A stretch of DNA of 64,000 nt from Wohlfahrtiimonas chitiniclastica DSM 18708 (lineage in GTDB: Bacteria; Pseudomonadota; Gammaproteobacteria; Cardiobacteriales; Wohlfahrtiimonadaceae), in NCBI RefSeq assembly GCF_000375345.1, contig NZ_AQXD01000005.1, forward strand, positions 28,215-92,214, given 5' to 3'. A program made the translations under genes and the position numbers. The notes under the pieces were generated by a model that was not told the DNA's origin, did not search any database, and saw nothing but the letters and a program-made list of their open reading frames with translations. Below, in pieces: positions 10,043-19,284 of this stretch; positions within the stretch are counted from its first letter, which is position 1; the number at the start of each line of letters is the position of its first letter.

Positions 10043-10666
10043 ATGAGAGAAAAATGGGATGCCCGTTACGCCGCACATGAGCATTTATATGGCAGTGCGC
10101 CAAATGCCTTTATTGCCAAAATGGTGGAGGGATTAGAGTTTTCCGGTACATCGCTTGCAATTGCAGAAGGGGAAGGGCGAAATGCGCTCTATATTTTAGA
10201 AGATGCTATGCGTCATAATCGCCCGATGACGATGTTGTTACAAGATTATTCAAGCGTTGGGCTCACAAAGGCTAAAGCGCGCGCTGAATCCATGGGATTG
10301 ATCATCGAGACACAATGCATTGATCTTAATGATGCCGCTTGGCCGTCACAGCATTATGACAATGTATTTTGTGTGTTTGGGCATTTTGAACCTGCACTGA
10401 AAGATAAAACATTGCACGGCATTCGTGAGAGTTTAAAGCATGAGGGATGGTTTGTGGGCGAGGTGTATTCAACCGCGCAACTTGCCTATCAAACGGGCGG
10501 GCCGCCTGTGGCTGAATTGTTGTATGATGTTGAGGATTTCCTTACCGTCTTTGCTAACGATCGCATTCATCATCTATTTTTAGGGGAAGTGATGCGTTCA
10601 GAAGGTGATCTACACAATGGCTTGTGTCATGTGATTCAATTTGCCATTCAAGTGAAAAAAGACTAA
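10043..10666 (+). CDS. SAM-dependent class I methyltransferase
   Basis: 207 aa. The N-terminus (REKWDARYAAHEHLYGSAPN) resembles TehB/thiopurine-type small methyltransferases. The SAM motif I is SLAIAEGEGRNALYIL, followed by motifs LQDYSSVGLTKAKARA and YDNVFCVFGHF. ATG 10043 is preceded by AAGGAGGAAAC; an upstream in-frame ATG at 10022 lacks such a site. It sits between the YnbA-like and YnbB/CdsA-like genes, so a role in modifying a lipid or head group is possible, but nothing in the sequence identifies the substrate. Confidence 0.75.
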   Translation: MREKWDARYAAHEHLYGSAPNAFIAKMVEGLEFSGTSLAIAEGEGRNALYILEDAMRHNRPMTMLLQDYSSVGLTKAKARAESMGLIIETQCIDLNDAAWPSQHYDNVFCVFGHFEPALKDKTLHGIRESLKHEGWFVGEVYSTAQLAYQTGGPPVAELLYDVEDFLTVFANDRIHHLFLGEVMRSEGDLHNGLCHVIQFAIQVKKD

Positions 10667-10676
10667 AGCAACGCCA

Positions 10677-10715
10677 TTAAATTTAAGCCATAAATATAAA
10701 TGGCTTAAAATTTAA
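10677..10715 (+). repeat. AT-rich inverted repeat after the methyltransferase gene
   Basis: AAGCCAT (10685-10691) pairs with ATGGCTT (10700-10706), extended outward by AT-only pairs (TTAAATTT / AAATTTAA). It lacks a proper T-run, so it may be a weak terminator or an mRNA 3'-end stabilising hairpin. Confidence 0.5.
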
Positions 10716-10783
10716 GTTGTATTTAAACGTTGTTTAGTTTAAATTAAACAGTATTCAAAATAACAATGCATAGGAAATGGATC

Positions 10784-11722
10784 ATGGCGCATCTTTTACC
10801 CCACAGTTTTTATATGATCATCGCACTTTTTGCTTTATTGAGTGTAGCGAGCCTCATCGTTTGGCTCAAATGCCAACGTCAAAAAGGGCAGCACAATGAA
10901 TTGGCCATGCGCACGCAATCATGGTGGTGGATGATCATCATTGTGGTGGGCGCGTTGTACCTTGGGCAAAAAGCCATCACGATCCTTTTTGCATTGATGA
11001 GCTTTCTCGCCCTCAAAGAGTTCTTTTCCATTACGCCAATGCGTGCGGTGGATCGTCGTTTGGTGTTTTGGGCGTATTTAGCCATCCCATTGCAATACTA
11101 TTTTGCGTATGTGCAGTGGTATGGCATGTTCATCATTTTAATTCCAGTCTACTTATTTTTACTGTTGCCGATGCGCTCAGTTTTGATTGGGGAAACAGAT
11201 GGCTTCATTAAAGCAAATGCCACCATTCAATGGAGTTTGATGCTGTGTGTGTTTGCCTTTAGTCACATTGCTTATTTAGCAAATTTAGATCGTATCAATC
11301 CAGCAGCTGGCTTTGCCGGTTTGATTTTATATCTGCTATTCATCACGCAGTTCAATGATGTGAGCCAATATGTGTGCGGTAAGCTTTGGGGGCGCCATAA
11401 AATCATCCCGAAAGTGAGCCCAAATAAAACATGGGAAGGATTCATTGGCGGGCTCATCGTGACGACATTATTGGCCACATGTTTAGCGCCTTATTTAACC
11501 ATTTTGACATGGCAGCAGGGATTGATGGCAGGGATTGTATTGGCCATTTCTGGTTTTATTGGTGATGTCGTACTTTCATCCGTTAAGCGCGATTTAGGCA
11601 TCAAAGACAGCGGCGCATTGATTCCGGGGCACGGTGGCATTTTAGATCGCATTGACAGCTTAATGTACACAGCGCCACTCTTTTTCCATTACTTTTATTT
11701 CGTAACGAAGGGGGCAGTATGA
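10784..11722 (+). CDS. Phosphatidate cytidylyltransferase, CdsA/YnbB-like
   Basis: 312 aa with about eight membrane segments. The CdsA signature is clear near the C-terminus: SSVKRDLGIKDSG followed by PGHGGILDRIDSL. KVSPNKTWEGFIGG is also typical. The reaction is CTP plus phosphatidic acid to CDP-diacylglycerol. The N-terminal layout and FLALKEFF motif resemble E. coli YnbB more than housekeeping CdsA. ATG 10784 is preferred to 10766 because TAGGAAATGG precedes it. Its stop overlaps the PlsC-like start by four bases, so the two are co-translated. Confidence 0.88.
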   Translation: MAHLLPHSFYMIIALFALLSVASLIVWLKCQRQKGQHNELAMRTQSWWWMIIIVVGALYLGQKAITILFALMSFLALKEFFSITPMRAVDRRLVFWAYLAIPLQYYFAYVQWYGMFIILIPVYLFLLLPMRSVLIGETDGFIKANATIQWSLMLCVFAFSHIAYLANLDRINPAAGFAGLILYLLFITQFNDVSQYVCGKLWGRHKIIPKVSPNKTWEGFIGGLIVTTLLATCLAPYLTILTWQQGLMAGIVLAISGFIGDVVLSSVKRDLGIKDSGALIPGHGGILDRIDSLMYTAPLFFHYFYFVTKGAV

Positions 11723-12351
11723 AACGCCTGATTAAAGTGCTCTTTTTTGCATTGATTGTTAAACCCTTGGTATTAATTGGATTAGGGTTAAACATTGTTA
11801 AATGTAGCCCTTTGCCTAAAGAAGGAGCCGCCATATTAGCGGCAAATCACACGAGCCATTTAGACACATTGGTGTTGATGAGTTTATATCCACTCAGTCA
11901 AATTCATCGCGTGCGCCCCGTTGCGGCGGCAGATTATTTCTTACGTAATCGCTGGATTCGTTGGTTTGCCATCCATTGCATTGACATTATTCCCATGGAT
12001 CGCTCTGAAAAAGGCAGCGCACAAAGCTTTAAAAATGTGTTGAGTGCGCTTGAGCGCGGCGAGATCATCATTTTATTTCCAGAAGGCACACGTGCTCTAA
12101 CAGAGGATCGCGACTTTAAATTAAAACGCGGCATTCATTGCTTGGTTAAGAAGATGCCTGATGTGGCGGTGCATCCGGTGATTCTGCGCGGTTTAAGTAA
12201 AGCTTTGCCAAAGGGAGAAGCGCTGTTTGTGCCTTTTAATTGTGATGTGATCCTTGGCGAGCCATTGATGTATCACGATGATGCGGCTCAATATTTAGCC
12301 GCACTTTCACAAACCTATCAAACCCTTTTGACGCATTGTGTGACGAAATAA
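11719..12351 (+). CDS. 1-acyl-sn-glycerol-3-phosphate acyltransferase family protein (PlsC-like)
   Basis: 210 aa. It has the catalytic NHTSHLD (HX4D) near residue 42, a second block around IIPMDRSEKGS, and LFPEGTRA near 115, the three key blocks of PlsC acyltransferases. An N-terminal hydrophobic segment (VLFFALIVKPLVLIGLGL) anchors it in the inner membrane. PlsC would make phosphatidic acid, the substrate of the CdsA-like enzyme encoded just upstream. With the YnbA-like enzyme, the cluster could run acylation, CDP-activation and head-group transfer. Confidence 0.88.
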   Translation: MKRLIKVLFFALIVKPLVLIGLGLNIVKCSPLPKEGAAILAANHTSHLDTLVLMSLYPLSQIHRVRPVAAADYFLRNRWIRWFAIHCIDIIPMDRSEKGSAQSFKNVLSALERGEIIILFPEGTRALTEDRDFKLKRGIHCLVKKMPDVAVHPVILRGLSKALPKGEALFVPFNCDVILGEPLMYHDDAAQYLAALSQTYQTLLTHCVTK

Positions 12352-12489
12352 ATCTAGACATAGTATGTTGCATGTCAGTATCATGATTGTAGGTCAATTA
12401 TTGCAAGTTTTTTGATGCTCATCAATGAATCAACTCATTGAGATCAAATTGGATTTGCAAAAATCAAAAAAATGTTGCTGAACTTTTGA

Positions 12490-12518
12490 TTGACGACCTG
12501 ATTAAAATCAGATATCAA
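12490..12518 (+). promoter_or_regulatory. Promoter for the TRAP-TAXI operon
   Basis: TTGACG (12490-12495), 17 bases, then TATCAA (12513-12518). A short dyad CTGAT..ATCAG lies inside the spacer. Upstream at about 12432-12451 is a second dyad TCAATGA-ATCAAC-TCATTGA. Either could be a regulator site. Confidence 0.4.
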
Positions 12519-12548
12519 TTAAGCATACATAAACAATCGGAGGGGAGT

Positions 12549-13559
12549 ATGTTTTCAATGAAGAAGGTTGCGATGGCGACCATGTGTGGATTATTGTTAG
12601 CGGCGTGTTCAGATGATGCCAAAGCACCTGAAGCAAATACAGGCACTTCTGAGACAGCTAAAGCGAGTGACCCGAACCGTTTAGAGACGCGTTTTGTGAC
12701 GATTGCCTCAGGTGGTGCATCAGGTCCATACAACATTATTGCTACAACACTTGGTGAAGTGTACGCAGATCAATTTAAAGCGAACTCTAAAACTCAAACC
12801 ACAGGCGCTTCAGTTGAGAACATTAACCTCATCGATCAAGGCAAAGCAGAAATGGCATTTGTGATGAGCGATGCATTGAGCAATGCAGTCAATGGTGAAG
12901 CACCGTTCCAAAAGAAATTTGACAGTGTCCAACAAATTGCTGTCTTGTATCCAAACTTTGTGCAAGTGGTGGCCTCACAAAAATCAGGCATTAAAAATTT
13001 ATCAGATTTAAAAGGTAAACGTGTGGCTGTGGGGGATCAAAACTCAGGTGTTGAAGTCAATGCGCGCTCCTTAATCAATGGCCACGGCATGACTTATAAC
13101 GACATGAAAGTGGATTATTTAGGCTTTGCAGAAGCTGCCGATGCATTGAGAACTGGGCGCGTGGATGCGGCTTTCTTCACAAGTGGCTTGCCAAATGCAG
13201 CATTGATGGAATTGGCACAAGGCTTTGATTTGCAATTGGTCACCATTGATCCTGAAATGGTCAAAACAATCGCCGCAGATCAACCTTACTTCATGCCAAT
13301 GGAAATCCCAGCCAATACCTATGGCAACGCAGAAGCTGTGCCAACTGCGGTGATCATGAATGCGTTGGTGGTGAATAAAAAGCTCAGCAATGATGATGTG
13401 TATAAATTAACAAAAGCATTTTTTGACAATTTAGATCACTTACAAAATGCACATCAAGCAGTGAAAGATGTCTCTTTAGAAAAAGCTCAACAAGGCATGG
13501 TGGCACCGATTCATCCGGGTGCCCAAAAGTTCTATGATGAGCAAGCTCAAAAACAGTAA
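12549..13559 (+). CDS. TAXI-family TRAP transporter substrate-binding lipoprotein
   Basis: 336 aa. The signal peptide ends in lipobox LLLAAC, so this TAXI receptor is probably lipid-anchored. The mature part begins with the TAXI core FVTIASGGASGPYNIIATTL, and later shows NLSDLKGKRVAVGDQNSGVEVNA. TAXI proteins bind small carboxylates such as glutamate or 2-oxoglutarate; the ligand here is unknown. ATG 12549 follows GGAGGGGAGT directly. It is the first gene of a three-gene unit with DUF1850 and the fused permease. Confidence 0.88.
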   Translation: MFSMKKVAMATMCGLLLAACSDDAKAPEANTGTSETAKASDPNRLETRFVTIASGGASGPYNIIATTLGEVYADQFKANSKTQTTGASVENINLIDQGKAEMAFVMSDALSNAVNGEAPFQKKFDSVQQIAVLYPNFVQVVASQKSGIKNLSDLKGKRVAVGDQNSGVEVNARSLINGHGMTYNDMKVDYLGFAEAADALRTGRVDAAFFTSGLPNAALMELAQGFDLQLVTIDPEMVKTIAADQPYFMPMEIPANTYGNAEAVPTAVIMNALVVNKKLSNDDVYKLTKAFFDNLDHLQNAHQAVKDVSLEKAQQGMVAPIHPGAQKFYDEQAQKQ

Positions 13560-14037
13560 AGCAATGATGATGGGCTTTGCAGCTGTGCTGCTGAGCCTAT
13601 CCTTTTACCCTTTTTTTACGCGTGTGATGATTTCATCTGGTGATGTGCATTGCCAATTGCCAGAACAATCTTTCACATTGTCCTGGATACACTCGGTGGA
13701 ACGCGCATTGTGGCGCGAATCGTATCAAGTGAAAAATGGGGCATTGCATCTGTATCGATCACAATTTAAAACCTTTGGGGCAGGCACGCCGTACAATGAA
13801 GCAAGCACACTGAGCGATGGCTTTGTGGAAACCGCGCCAAATGTACAGCTGCCAGTGCTTTATTGGATGATTTCACGCAATGTGGCATCCACCATTGAGG
13901 TCAATCAAAAGGTGTGGCCGATTCATCAGGATTTTGATGATTACACAGAAATTACCCTCACCACGACACAACACAACATTTGGACATTATTAAAGGAAAA
14001 TTCTTGCCATGACCTCTTCAGCATCTCAAATAGATGA
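13534..14037 (+). CDS. DUF1850 protein of TRAP-TAXI operon
   Basis: About 167 aa. It starts with a charged stretch and one hydrophobic segment (GFAAVLLSLSFYPFF), then a periplasmic domain with SFTLSWIHSVERALWRESYQV and FGAGTPYNEA, the hallmarks of DUF1850. Its function is not known; it regularly sits between TAXI receptors and their permeases. The start is uncertain (ATG at 13534, 13537 or 13564). The gene overlaps the end of the receptor gene and the beginning of the permease gene, so all three are translationally coupled. Confidence 0.75.
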   Translation: MMSKLKNSKAMMMGFAAVLLSLSFYPFFTRVMISSGDVHCQLPEQSFTLSWIHSVERALWRESYQVKNGALHLYRSQFKTFGAGTPYNEASTLSDGFVETAPNVQLPVLYWMISRNVASTIEVNQKVWPIHQDFDDYTEITLTTTQHNIWTLLKENSCHDLFSISNR

Positions 14038-15991
14038 TGGCCAGCGCATTTTAGAAAAATTTGATCGCGAATCGCTGGTACGCAATCCCGCGAGCAAAAA
14101 TATACGCACATTCATCGCGCTCTTAGCACTGACGTACTCACTTTTTCACTTAGTCACCACTTATTATCCGATTCCGCAGCTCTTGTATCGCGCAGCACAC
14201 GTGGCGATTGGTTTAGCGTTGATCTTTTTGATTTATCCTGCGTATCATTCACAAAATCGCACCAAAATTCCTTTGTATGATTGGGCATTAGCGGCAGCAT
14301 CGCTCACATCATTTGCCTATTTGTGGGTGGAATATGATGCCATTATGAATACGCGCGGCGGCATTCCAAATACCTTAGACATTGCCTTTGGCATGATGAC
14401 AGTGGCGCTGGTGATTGATGGCGCGCGCCGCGTGATGGGTTGGATTCTGCCCATTTTGGCATTGGTGTTTTTACTCTATCCATTCATTAGTCATTATGAT
14501 TTTATGCCCGATCGCTTATTGACGCGCCCTTATGATTTAGGCGACATCTTTGGGCAAATGTATTTGAAGATGGAAGGCTTATACTCAACAGCGATTGGGG
14601 CATCGGTTTCCTTTATCTTCTTATTCATCTTGTTTGGCGCATTTTTAGCAAAATCAGGCATGGGGCAACTTTTTAATGATTTAGCCTTAGCGATTGCCGG
14701 TCACAAACAAGGTGGACCTGCGAAAGTTGCAGTCATTTCCAGTGGCTTTATGGGCAGCATTAATGGCTCTGCGGTGGGTAACGTTGTGGGCACGGGCGTA
14801 TTTACGATTCCGATGATGAAGCGCGTGGGCTACAATGCAAACTTTGCAGGCGCGGTGGAAGCGAGCGCATCCGTTGGCGGACAAATCTTACCGCCAATCA
14901 TGGGAGCAAGCGCCTTCATCATGGCAGAAACCACGGGCGTTAAATACAGCACCATTGCCTTAGCCGCCTTTTTCCCAGCATTATTGTATTATTTAGGTGT
15001 GATTGCTCAAGTGCATTTCAGAGCAGGGCGCGATAACCTAAAAGGCATTCCCAAAGCAGATTTGCCACGCGTGAAAGAAGTTTTACTCGCGCGCGGTCAC
15101 TTATTGATCCCGATTTTTGCCTTGGTCTATTTTTTGTCTCAGTCTGTGCCCATTAACTTTGCAGCATTTTATACGATTGTGATCAGCATCATCGTCAGTC
15201 AGTTCAGACCTGAAACCCGCATGGGCCCAAAAGATGTGATGGATGCCATGATCACAGGTGCCAAGCAATCGTTACCCGTTATGGCTGCGTGTGCGGTGGT
15301 GGGCATCATCATCGGTACTGTGAGTTTAACGGGCTTTGCCAGTGTGATGATCTCAATGATCACCAGCATCGGTAAAGATTCGCTCTTCTTAACCCTCTTT
15401 TTAACGATGTTGGCTTCGATGGTATTGGGCATGGGATTACCCTCCATTCCCGCGTACATCATCACGGCCACAATGGCAGCGCCTGCCATTGCTGGCATGG
15501 GCGTTCCTGTATTGGTGGCACACTTATTTGTGTTCTACTTTGGTTTATTTGCCAACATCACGCCGCCGGTTGCACTCGCATCCTTTGCAGGCGCTGGCAT
15601 CGCGGGCGGGGACCCGATGAAAACAGGCTGGCAATCACTTAAATTGGCATTAGCAGGCTTCATTGTGCCATTTATGTTTGTTTACAATCCTGCGATGCTC
15701 TACATCGACACCACAGGTTTAACGAGCATGAATGTAACAGAATTCCCAGCACCGCCCATTTTATCCATTTTACTGATCTCCATCACCTCCATTGTGGGCG
15801 TCATCAGTTTAAGTGCGGCAGTGGAAGGTTATTTTAAAGCTGCAATGAACCCGATTGAGCGCATTGTATTGGCCATTGGCGCATTGATGTTGATTGTGCC
15901 AGAGACTTATACAGACATCGCGGGCATGTTAGTTGTTGCGGTGATCGTGGTGCTCAATTACCGAAAAATGCATCGGCTAACGCCTGCATAA
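14009..15991 (+). CDS. TRAP transporter permease, fused DctQM type (4TM/12TM)
   Basis: 660 aa. TAXI systems usually carry one fused permease, and this length and position fit. The N-terminal ~150 residues hold the DctQ-like segments (RTFIALLALTYSLFHL onward). The DctM-like part contains SGFMGSINGSAVGNVVGTG, VEASASVGGQILPPIMGA and LGMGLPSIPAYIITA, conserved in the family. It should import a solute with Na+ or H+. The start follows AAGGAAAATTCTTGCC and overlaps DUF1850 by 29 bases. Confidence 0.93.
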   Translation: MTSSASQIDDGQRILEKFDRESLVRNPASKNIRTFIALLALTYSLFHLVTTYYPIPQLLYRAAHVAIGLALIFLIYPAYHSQNRTKIPLYDWALAAASLTSFAYLWVEYDAIMNTRGGIPNTLDIAFGMMTVALVIDGARRVMGWILPILALVFLLYPFISHYDFMPDRLLTRPYDLGDIFGQMYLKMEGLYSTAIGASVSFIFLFILFGAFLAKSGMGQLFNDLALAIAGHKQGGPAKVAVISSGFMGSINGSAVGNVVGTGVFTIPMMKRVGYNANFAGAVEASASVGGQILPPIMGASAFIMAETTGVKYSTIALAAFFPALLYYLGVIAQVHFRAGRDNLKGIPKADLPRVKEVLLARGHLLIPIFALVYFLSQSVPINFAAFYTIVISIIVSQFRPETRMGPKDVMDAMITGAKQSLPVMAACAVVGIIIGTVSLTGFASVMISMITSIGKDSLFLTLFLTMLASMVLGMGLPSIPAYIITATMAAPAIAGMGVPVLVAHLFVFYFGLFANITPPVALASFAGAGIAGGDPMKTGWQSLKLALAGFIVPFMFVYNPAMLYIDTTGLTSMNVTEFPAPPILSILLISITSIVGVISLSAAVEGYFKAAMNPIERIVLAIGALMLIVPETYTDIAGMLVVAVIVVLNYRKMHRLTPA

Positions 15992-16006
15992 CTCGGTGGA
16001 ATGCTC

Positions 16007-16040
16007 AAGGCCAATATCAATATTAGATATTGGCCTTTTA
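16007..16040 (+). terminator. Intrinsic terminator after the TRAP operon
   Basis: Perfect 12-bp stem AAGGCCAATATC / GATATTGGCCTT with a 7-base loop, then TTTTAATTT. Confidence 0.85.
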
Positions 16041-16138
16041 ATTTGTTAGGATGACACAGAAAGCCAGATAATGTATTACCCTAATACAGTTATCACCGAA
16101 CTGACAACTGAACAACAACGAACAAGGGAGATCAATCC

Positions 16139-16504
16139 ATGGAATTTATTTTAGTGGCAGGCGCGATTGTATTTTATGTATTATCCGCCATCTTTTTAAA
16201 GCAAGAACAAGTCCGTAAACTCTGGTTGTCCATCTTTTTACTCACCAATGTGGTGACGTTTGGTGTCATTGTCTTCATGCATTTTGGGCAAGAGGATTTT
16301 ATGGCGAATGCTAAAACCATGTGGCAGCTCTATCTCATTTACTTTAACATTGCTGTGATGTTAGCGGTGGCGGTGATCAACTGCTGGATGTTCCGCTCTG
16401 TGGTGTGGAAAGTATTGCGCGGTAAACCTGTTGTATTGGAAACCGATGCAGAAATTGCCGATCAAATCGCTGAAAAAGTGGTGGAAAAAGAGCACAAACA
16501 TTAA
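16139..16504 (+). CDS. Small membrane protein of unknown function
   Basis: 121 aa, not recognised. Three hydrophobic segments are visible: residues 2-20 (EFILVAGAIVFYVLSAIFL), about 29-48 (LSIFLLTNVVTFGVIVFMHF) and about 65-85 (LYLIYFNIAVMLAVAVINCW). They are followed by a charged C-terminal tail ending VVEKEHKH. A good GGGAG lies upstream of the ATG. It is a single gene between the TRAP terminator and the convergent btuF-like gene, which begins at the very next base after its stop. Confidence 0.6.
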   Translation: MEFILVAGAIVFYVLSAIFLKQEQVRKLWLSIFLLTNVVTFGVIVFMHFGQEDFMANAKTMWQLYLIYFNIAVMLAVAVINCWMFRSVVWKVLRGKPVVLETDAEIADQIAEKVVEKEHKH

Positions 16505-17362
16505 TCATTTGATCCGTTCAGAGATGATGCGCCATGCCTTGAGGGTTGCAATGATGCCATCAGGGCTTGCCATAAAGGTGGCATTGCCAGTCATCTCGAA
16601 CACCTGTTGATTTTGAAGGGCAGGCACAGCATCTAATGCCCGCCAAGCGGGCGCGATTTTTTCAATCGTAATGGTGTGGGCAGGATCATAATCTATGCCC
16701 ACATCGCCTTTCATCAACACAATTAAATCAGGATGGAGTTGTAAGACACTTTCTGTGGAAAGCATCGGCGCATTGAGCACACCTTGATACGCATTTTGCC
16801 AACCGAGTGCATGCATCAGCTCTTCATGAAAACTTGGGCCCACTGCTTGCGTTGGCAATGCATTGGGCGCTTGACCTTGATAAGTATAAAAAATCAAAGT
16901 GCGATGCGGCGGGCTTTTTTGTTCGTTGAGTGCTTGATCGAGTTCATTGACTTTATTCTCAGCAGCTTCATGAATGCCGCAGATCTCGCCAATGGCAAGG
17001 GTGGATGCCCGCACTTCATTTAAACCCCGAAAGGATAAATGCTCTGTGGGCAAATGAAGGGCAGCAAGCTTTAAGGATTGTGGGCTGTCATCCGACAATT
17101 CAGAAAAAACAATCGATGGTGATAAGCGCAGAATCGCTTCATAATTTGGATCAAGTGTGCCGCCAATGTTGGCAATCGGCTGATCCTTTGGCATTAAGTC
17201 ATAGCGCGTGCCGCCCACAATGTTGTTCGCTAAACCTAGAGATAGCAAGGTATCTGTAATGGTGGGCGAGAGGGAAACAATACGCGTACAGCGCTCACTC
17301 ACATCAGCATATGTAATGTTAAGGCTAAGCGCCAATAAACCAAAGGATCGCCAATGTTTCAT
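16505..17362 (-). CDS. Periplasmic binding protein of a cobalamin/metal-chelate ABC transporter (BtuF-like)
   Basis: 285 aa with a signal peptide (MKHWRSFGLLALSLNITYA). The mature protein opens CTRIVSLSPTITDTLLSLGL and has NYEAILRLSPSIVFSE, the class III binding-protein pattern of BtuF/FecB/HutB proteins with a rigid helix linking two lobes. Its ligand may be B12, haem or another chelate. It is the last gene of the operon and overlaps the receptor stop by one base, so outer-membrane receptor and binding protein are co-expressed. Confidence 0.8.
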   Translation of the reverse strand: MKHWRSFGLLALSLNITYADVSERCTRIVSLSPTITDTLLSLGLANNIVGGTRYDLMPKDQPIANIGGTLDPNYEAILRLSPSIVFSELSDDSPQSLKLAALHLPTEHLSFRGLNEVRASTLAIGEICGIHEAAENKVNELDQALNEQKSPPHRTLIFYTYQGQAPNALPTQAVGPSFHEELMHALGWQNAYQGVLNAPMLSTESVLQLHPDLIVLMKGDVGIDYDPAHTITIEKIAPAWRALDAVPALQNQQVFEMTGNATFMASPDGIIATLKAWRIISERIK

Positions 17363-19236
17363 TAGAATGCCACTTTCACGCCAATATTACCGTTGATGCG
17401 TTTTTGGCCATATCCCCAAACGCTGTAATATTGTTTGTCCAATAAGTTATTCACGCGGCCATAAATGCTGACGGTGTCATTGATCTGATAATCTGCGGCA
17501 AGATTCACCATCCAGTAGGCTTTTAATTGTTTAGGTTCTGCTGCGAAGGTTTTAGAATCAAAATATTTATCCTGCGCTGTTCCAGTATATTTTGTTTCAG
17601 CAAATAGATTTAAACGTTCATTGGGCTGATAATTAACATGTGCCCCAAACATATGTTTAGGTACACGTAACGCTTTATGGCTGATGACACTTTGCCCATT
17701 GCTTTGATATTCGCGCGCATTGGTATAGGTATAATTTAAACCAAATGACCATTGATCATTGAGGATGGTTTGCGTTGAAAGCTCCCAACCTTTTGATTTA
17801 AAGTCACGATTGACAAAATAGTTTGTAAACGCAATATTATGATCAATTTTTTGATGGAAATATGTCACATCAATTGTTGTCGATGCGTGAGGCGTGATGA
17901 CGACGCCAATGTCGTAACCTTTGCTCGTTTGTGCTTTCAGTGCGGAGTTGCCATATTTTTTATCATAAAGTTGCACAATTGTGGGCGTTTTATAGCCAGT
18001 GCCATAGCTGCCTTTGAGGGCAATATAATCATTCACATTAAAGCGAGAGGTCAAGCGGTAAGTGACTTTATCTCCAAATGTTGAATGATCATCATAACGC
18101 AATCCAATGGTATTAAAGAAACGATTGGCAAAGTTTAAATGTTGATCAAGATAAACACTGGTGGTCTTCATGCTTTTTTTCCAAACATCTGTTGAAGGCG
18201 TTAACTTGATGGACTCTTTATTGTATGACGCGCCAAATAGTGTTTGAAAATCAGGGTGCAATGTTAATGTATTTTGCCATGTAATGGTTTGTTGTGTGCC
18301 AGTATAGTCACCATTTGGCTTTGGATCATAATATTTGAGAGTGGCTTTTTGCGCATCATAAATCAATGAGCTTAACCATTGCTCATTTAAATTGATGGTA
18401 TTGATGGCAAAACGCCCTAATAACTGTTTTGAGCGTTGATAGGACTCAAGATTATCCTCATCAGGACCGCCGCCGTTATCTGTATCAGTGCGTTGTTGAT
18501 CATAACGGAGCATGACATCAAAATTGATGAAATCCGTGGGCGCATAATTCATATAACCTGAAAGATTACGATTTTTATAGTGATCACGCTCTGAGTTACC
18601 AGGGAGTTTAGCATCCGCCGCAGACACACCATATTCTTGTTCTAAACCTGCGGCAAAGGCATAACTCAATGTATCAGTCATGTCTTGTGTTTGTATGGTT
18701 GTTTTCACATGTTCATAACTGCCACCTTCTAACGTAACTGTGGTACGCTGTGGTCCACCTTTTTTGGTGAAGACTTGAATCACACCCGCCATGGCATTTG
18801 AACCATATAACGTACTTTGTGGGCCTTTTAACACTTCGATGCGATCAATATTTAGAGTGTTTAAGCTGCTAAAGTCAAAACTACGATCATAGAGTGCGGG
18901 ATTATTCATGACAACGCCATCGATCATGACTAAATAATTACTGCTGCCAAGTCCGCGAATAAAGACATTGCTTGTACCATTGGCAGAAGCGGTCGAAACA
19001 TTGATGCCGGGTAATGTGGCCAATGCATCGCTCACACGTTGATATTGGCCGCGAGCCAATTGTTCTTCAGTGATGACATTGATGCTTGATCCTACGGTAT
19101 CTAAGGCTTGATCTGCGCGATTGGCGGTGAAGACAATGGTGTTGTCCTCAGAAGAGACATTGATGGCATCGTCTGCAAAGGCAACGGGGGCAAGTAACGC
19201 GGCGCTTAAGGCTGCGCATAATTGATGGGTTTTCAT
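17362..19236 (-). CDS. TonB-dependent outer-membrane receptor, BtuB-like
   Basis: 624 aa, close to BtuB length. A signal peptide (ends APVAFA) is followed by a TonB box-like NTIVFTANR. The plug domain has SSINVITEEQLARG, LPGINVSTASANGTSNVFIRGLGSSNYLVMIDGV, and IDRIEVLKGPQSTLYGSNAMAGVIQVFTKKG. A 22-strand barrel region follows and ends NGNIGVKVAF with the terminal Phe needed for BAM assembly. No cobalamin riboswitch fits in the 48 bases in front of the gene, so B12 specificity rests on similarity and neighbours only. Confidence 0.85.
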   Translation of the reverse strand: MKTHQLCAALSAALLAPVAFADDAINVSSEDNTIVFTANRADQALDTVGSSINVITEEQLARGQYQRVSDALATLPGINVSTASANGTSNVFIRGLGSSNYLVMIDGVVMNNPALYDRSFDFSSLNTLNIDRIEVLKGPQSTLYGSNAMAGVIQVFTKKGGPQRTTVTLEGGSYEHVKTTIQTQDMTDTLSYAFAAGLEQEYGVSAADAKLPGNSERDHYKNRNLSGYMNYAPTDFINFDVMLRYDQQRTDTDNGGGPDEDNLESYQRSKQLLGRFAINTINLNEQWLSSLIYDAQKATLKYYDPKPNGDYTGTQQTITWQNTLTLHPDFQTLFGASYNKESIKLTPSTDVWKKSMKTTSVYLDQHLNFANRFFNTIGLRYDDHSTFGDKVTYRLTSRFNVNDYIALKGSYGTGYKTPTIVQLYDKKYGNSALKAQTSKGYDIGVVITPHASTTIDVTYFHQKIDHNIAFTNYFVNRDFKSKGWELSTQTILNDQWSFGLNYTYTNAREYQSNGQSVISHKALRVPKHMFGAHVNYQPNERLNLFAETKYTGTAQDKYFDSKTFAAEPKQLKAYWMVNLAADYQINDTVSIYGRVNNLLDKQYYSVWGYGQKRINGNIGVKVAF

Positions 19237-19284
19237 GTGATGGATGATCCTACTTGATGGGCAAATAAAAACCTATAAGCATAG

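Noticed and set aside
19237..19284. Cobalamin riboswitch upstream of the BtuB-like gene
   Set aside because: Only 48 bases separate it from the permease gene, too short, and no B12-box-like sequence is visible; the front of pyrC shows none either.
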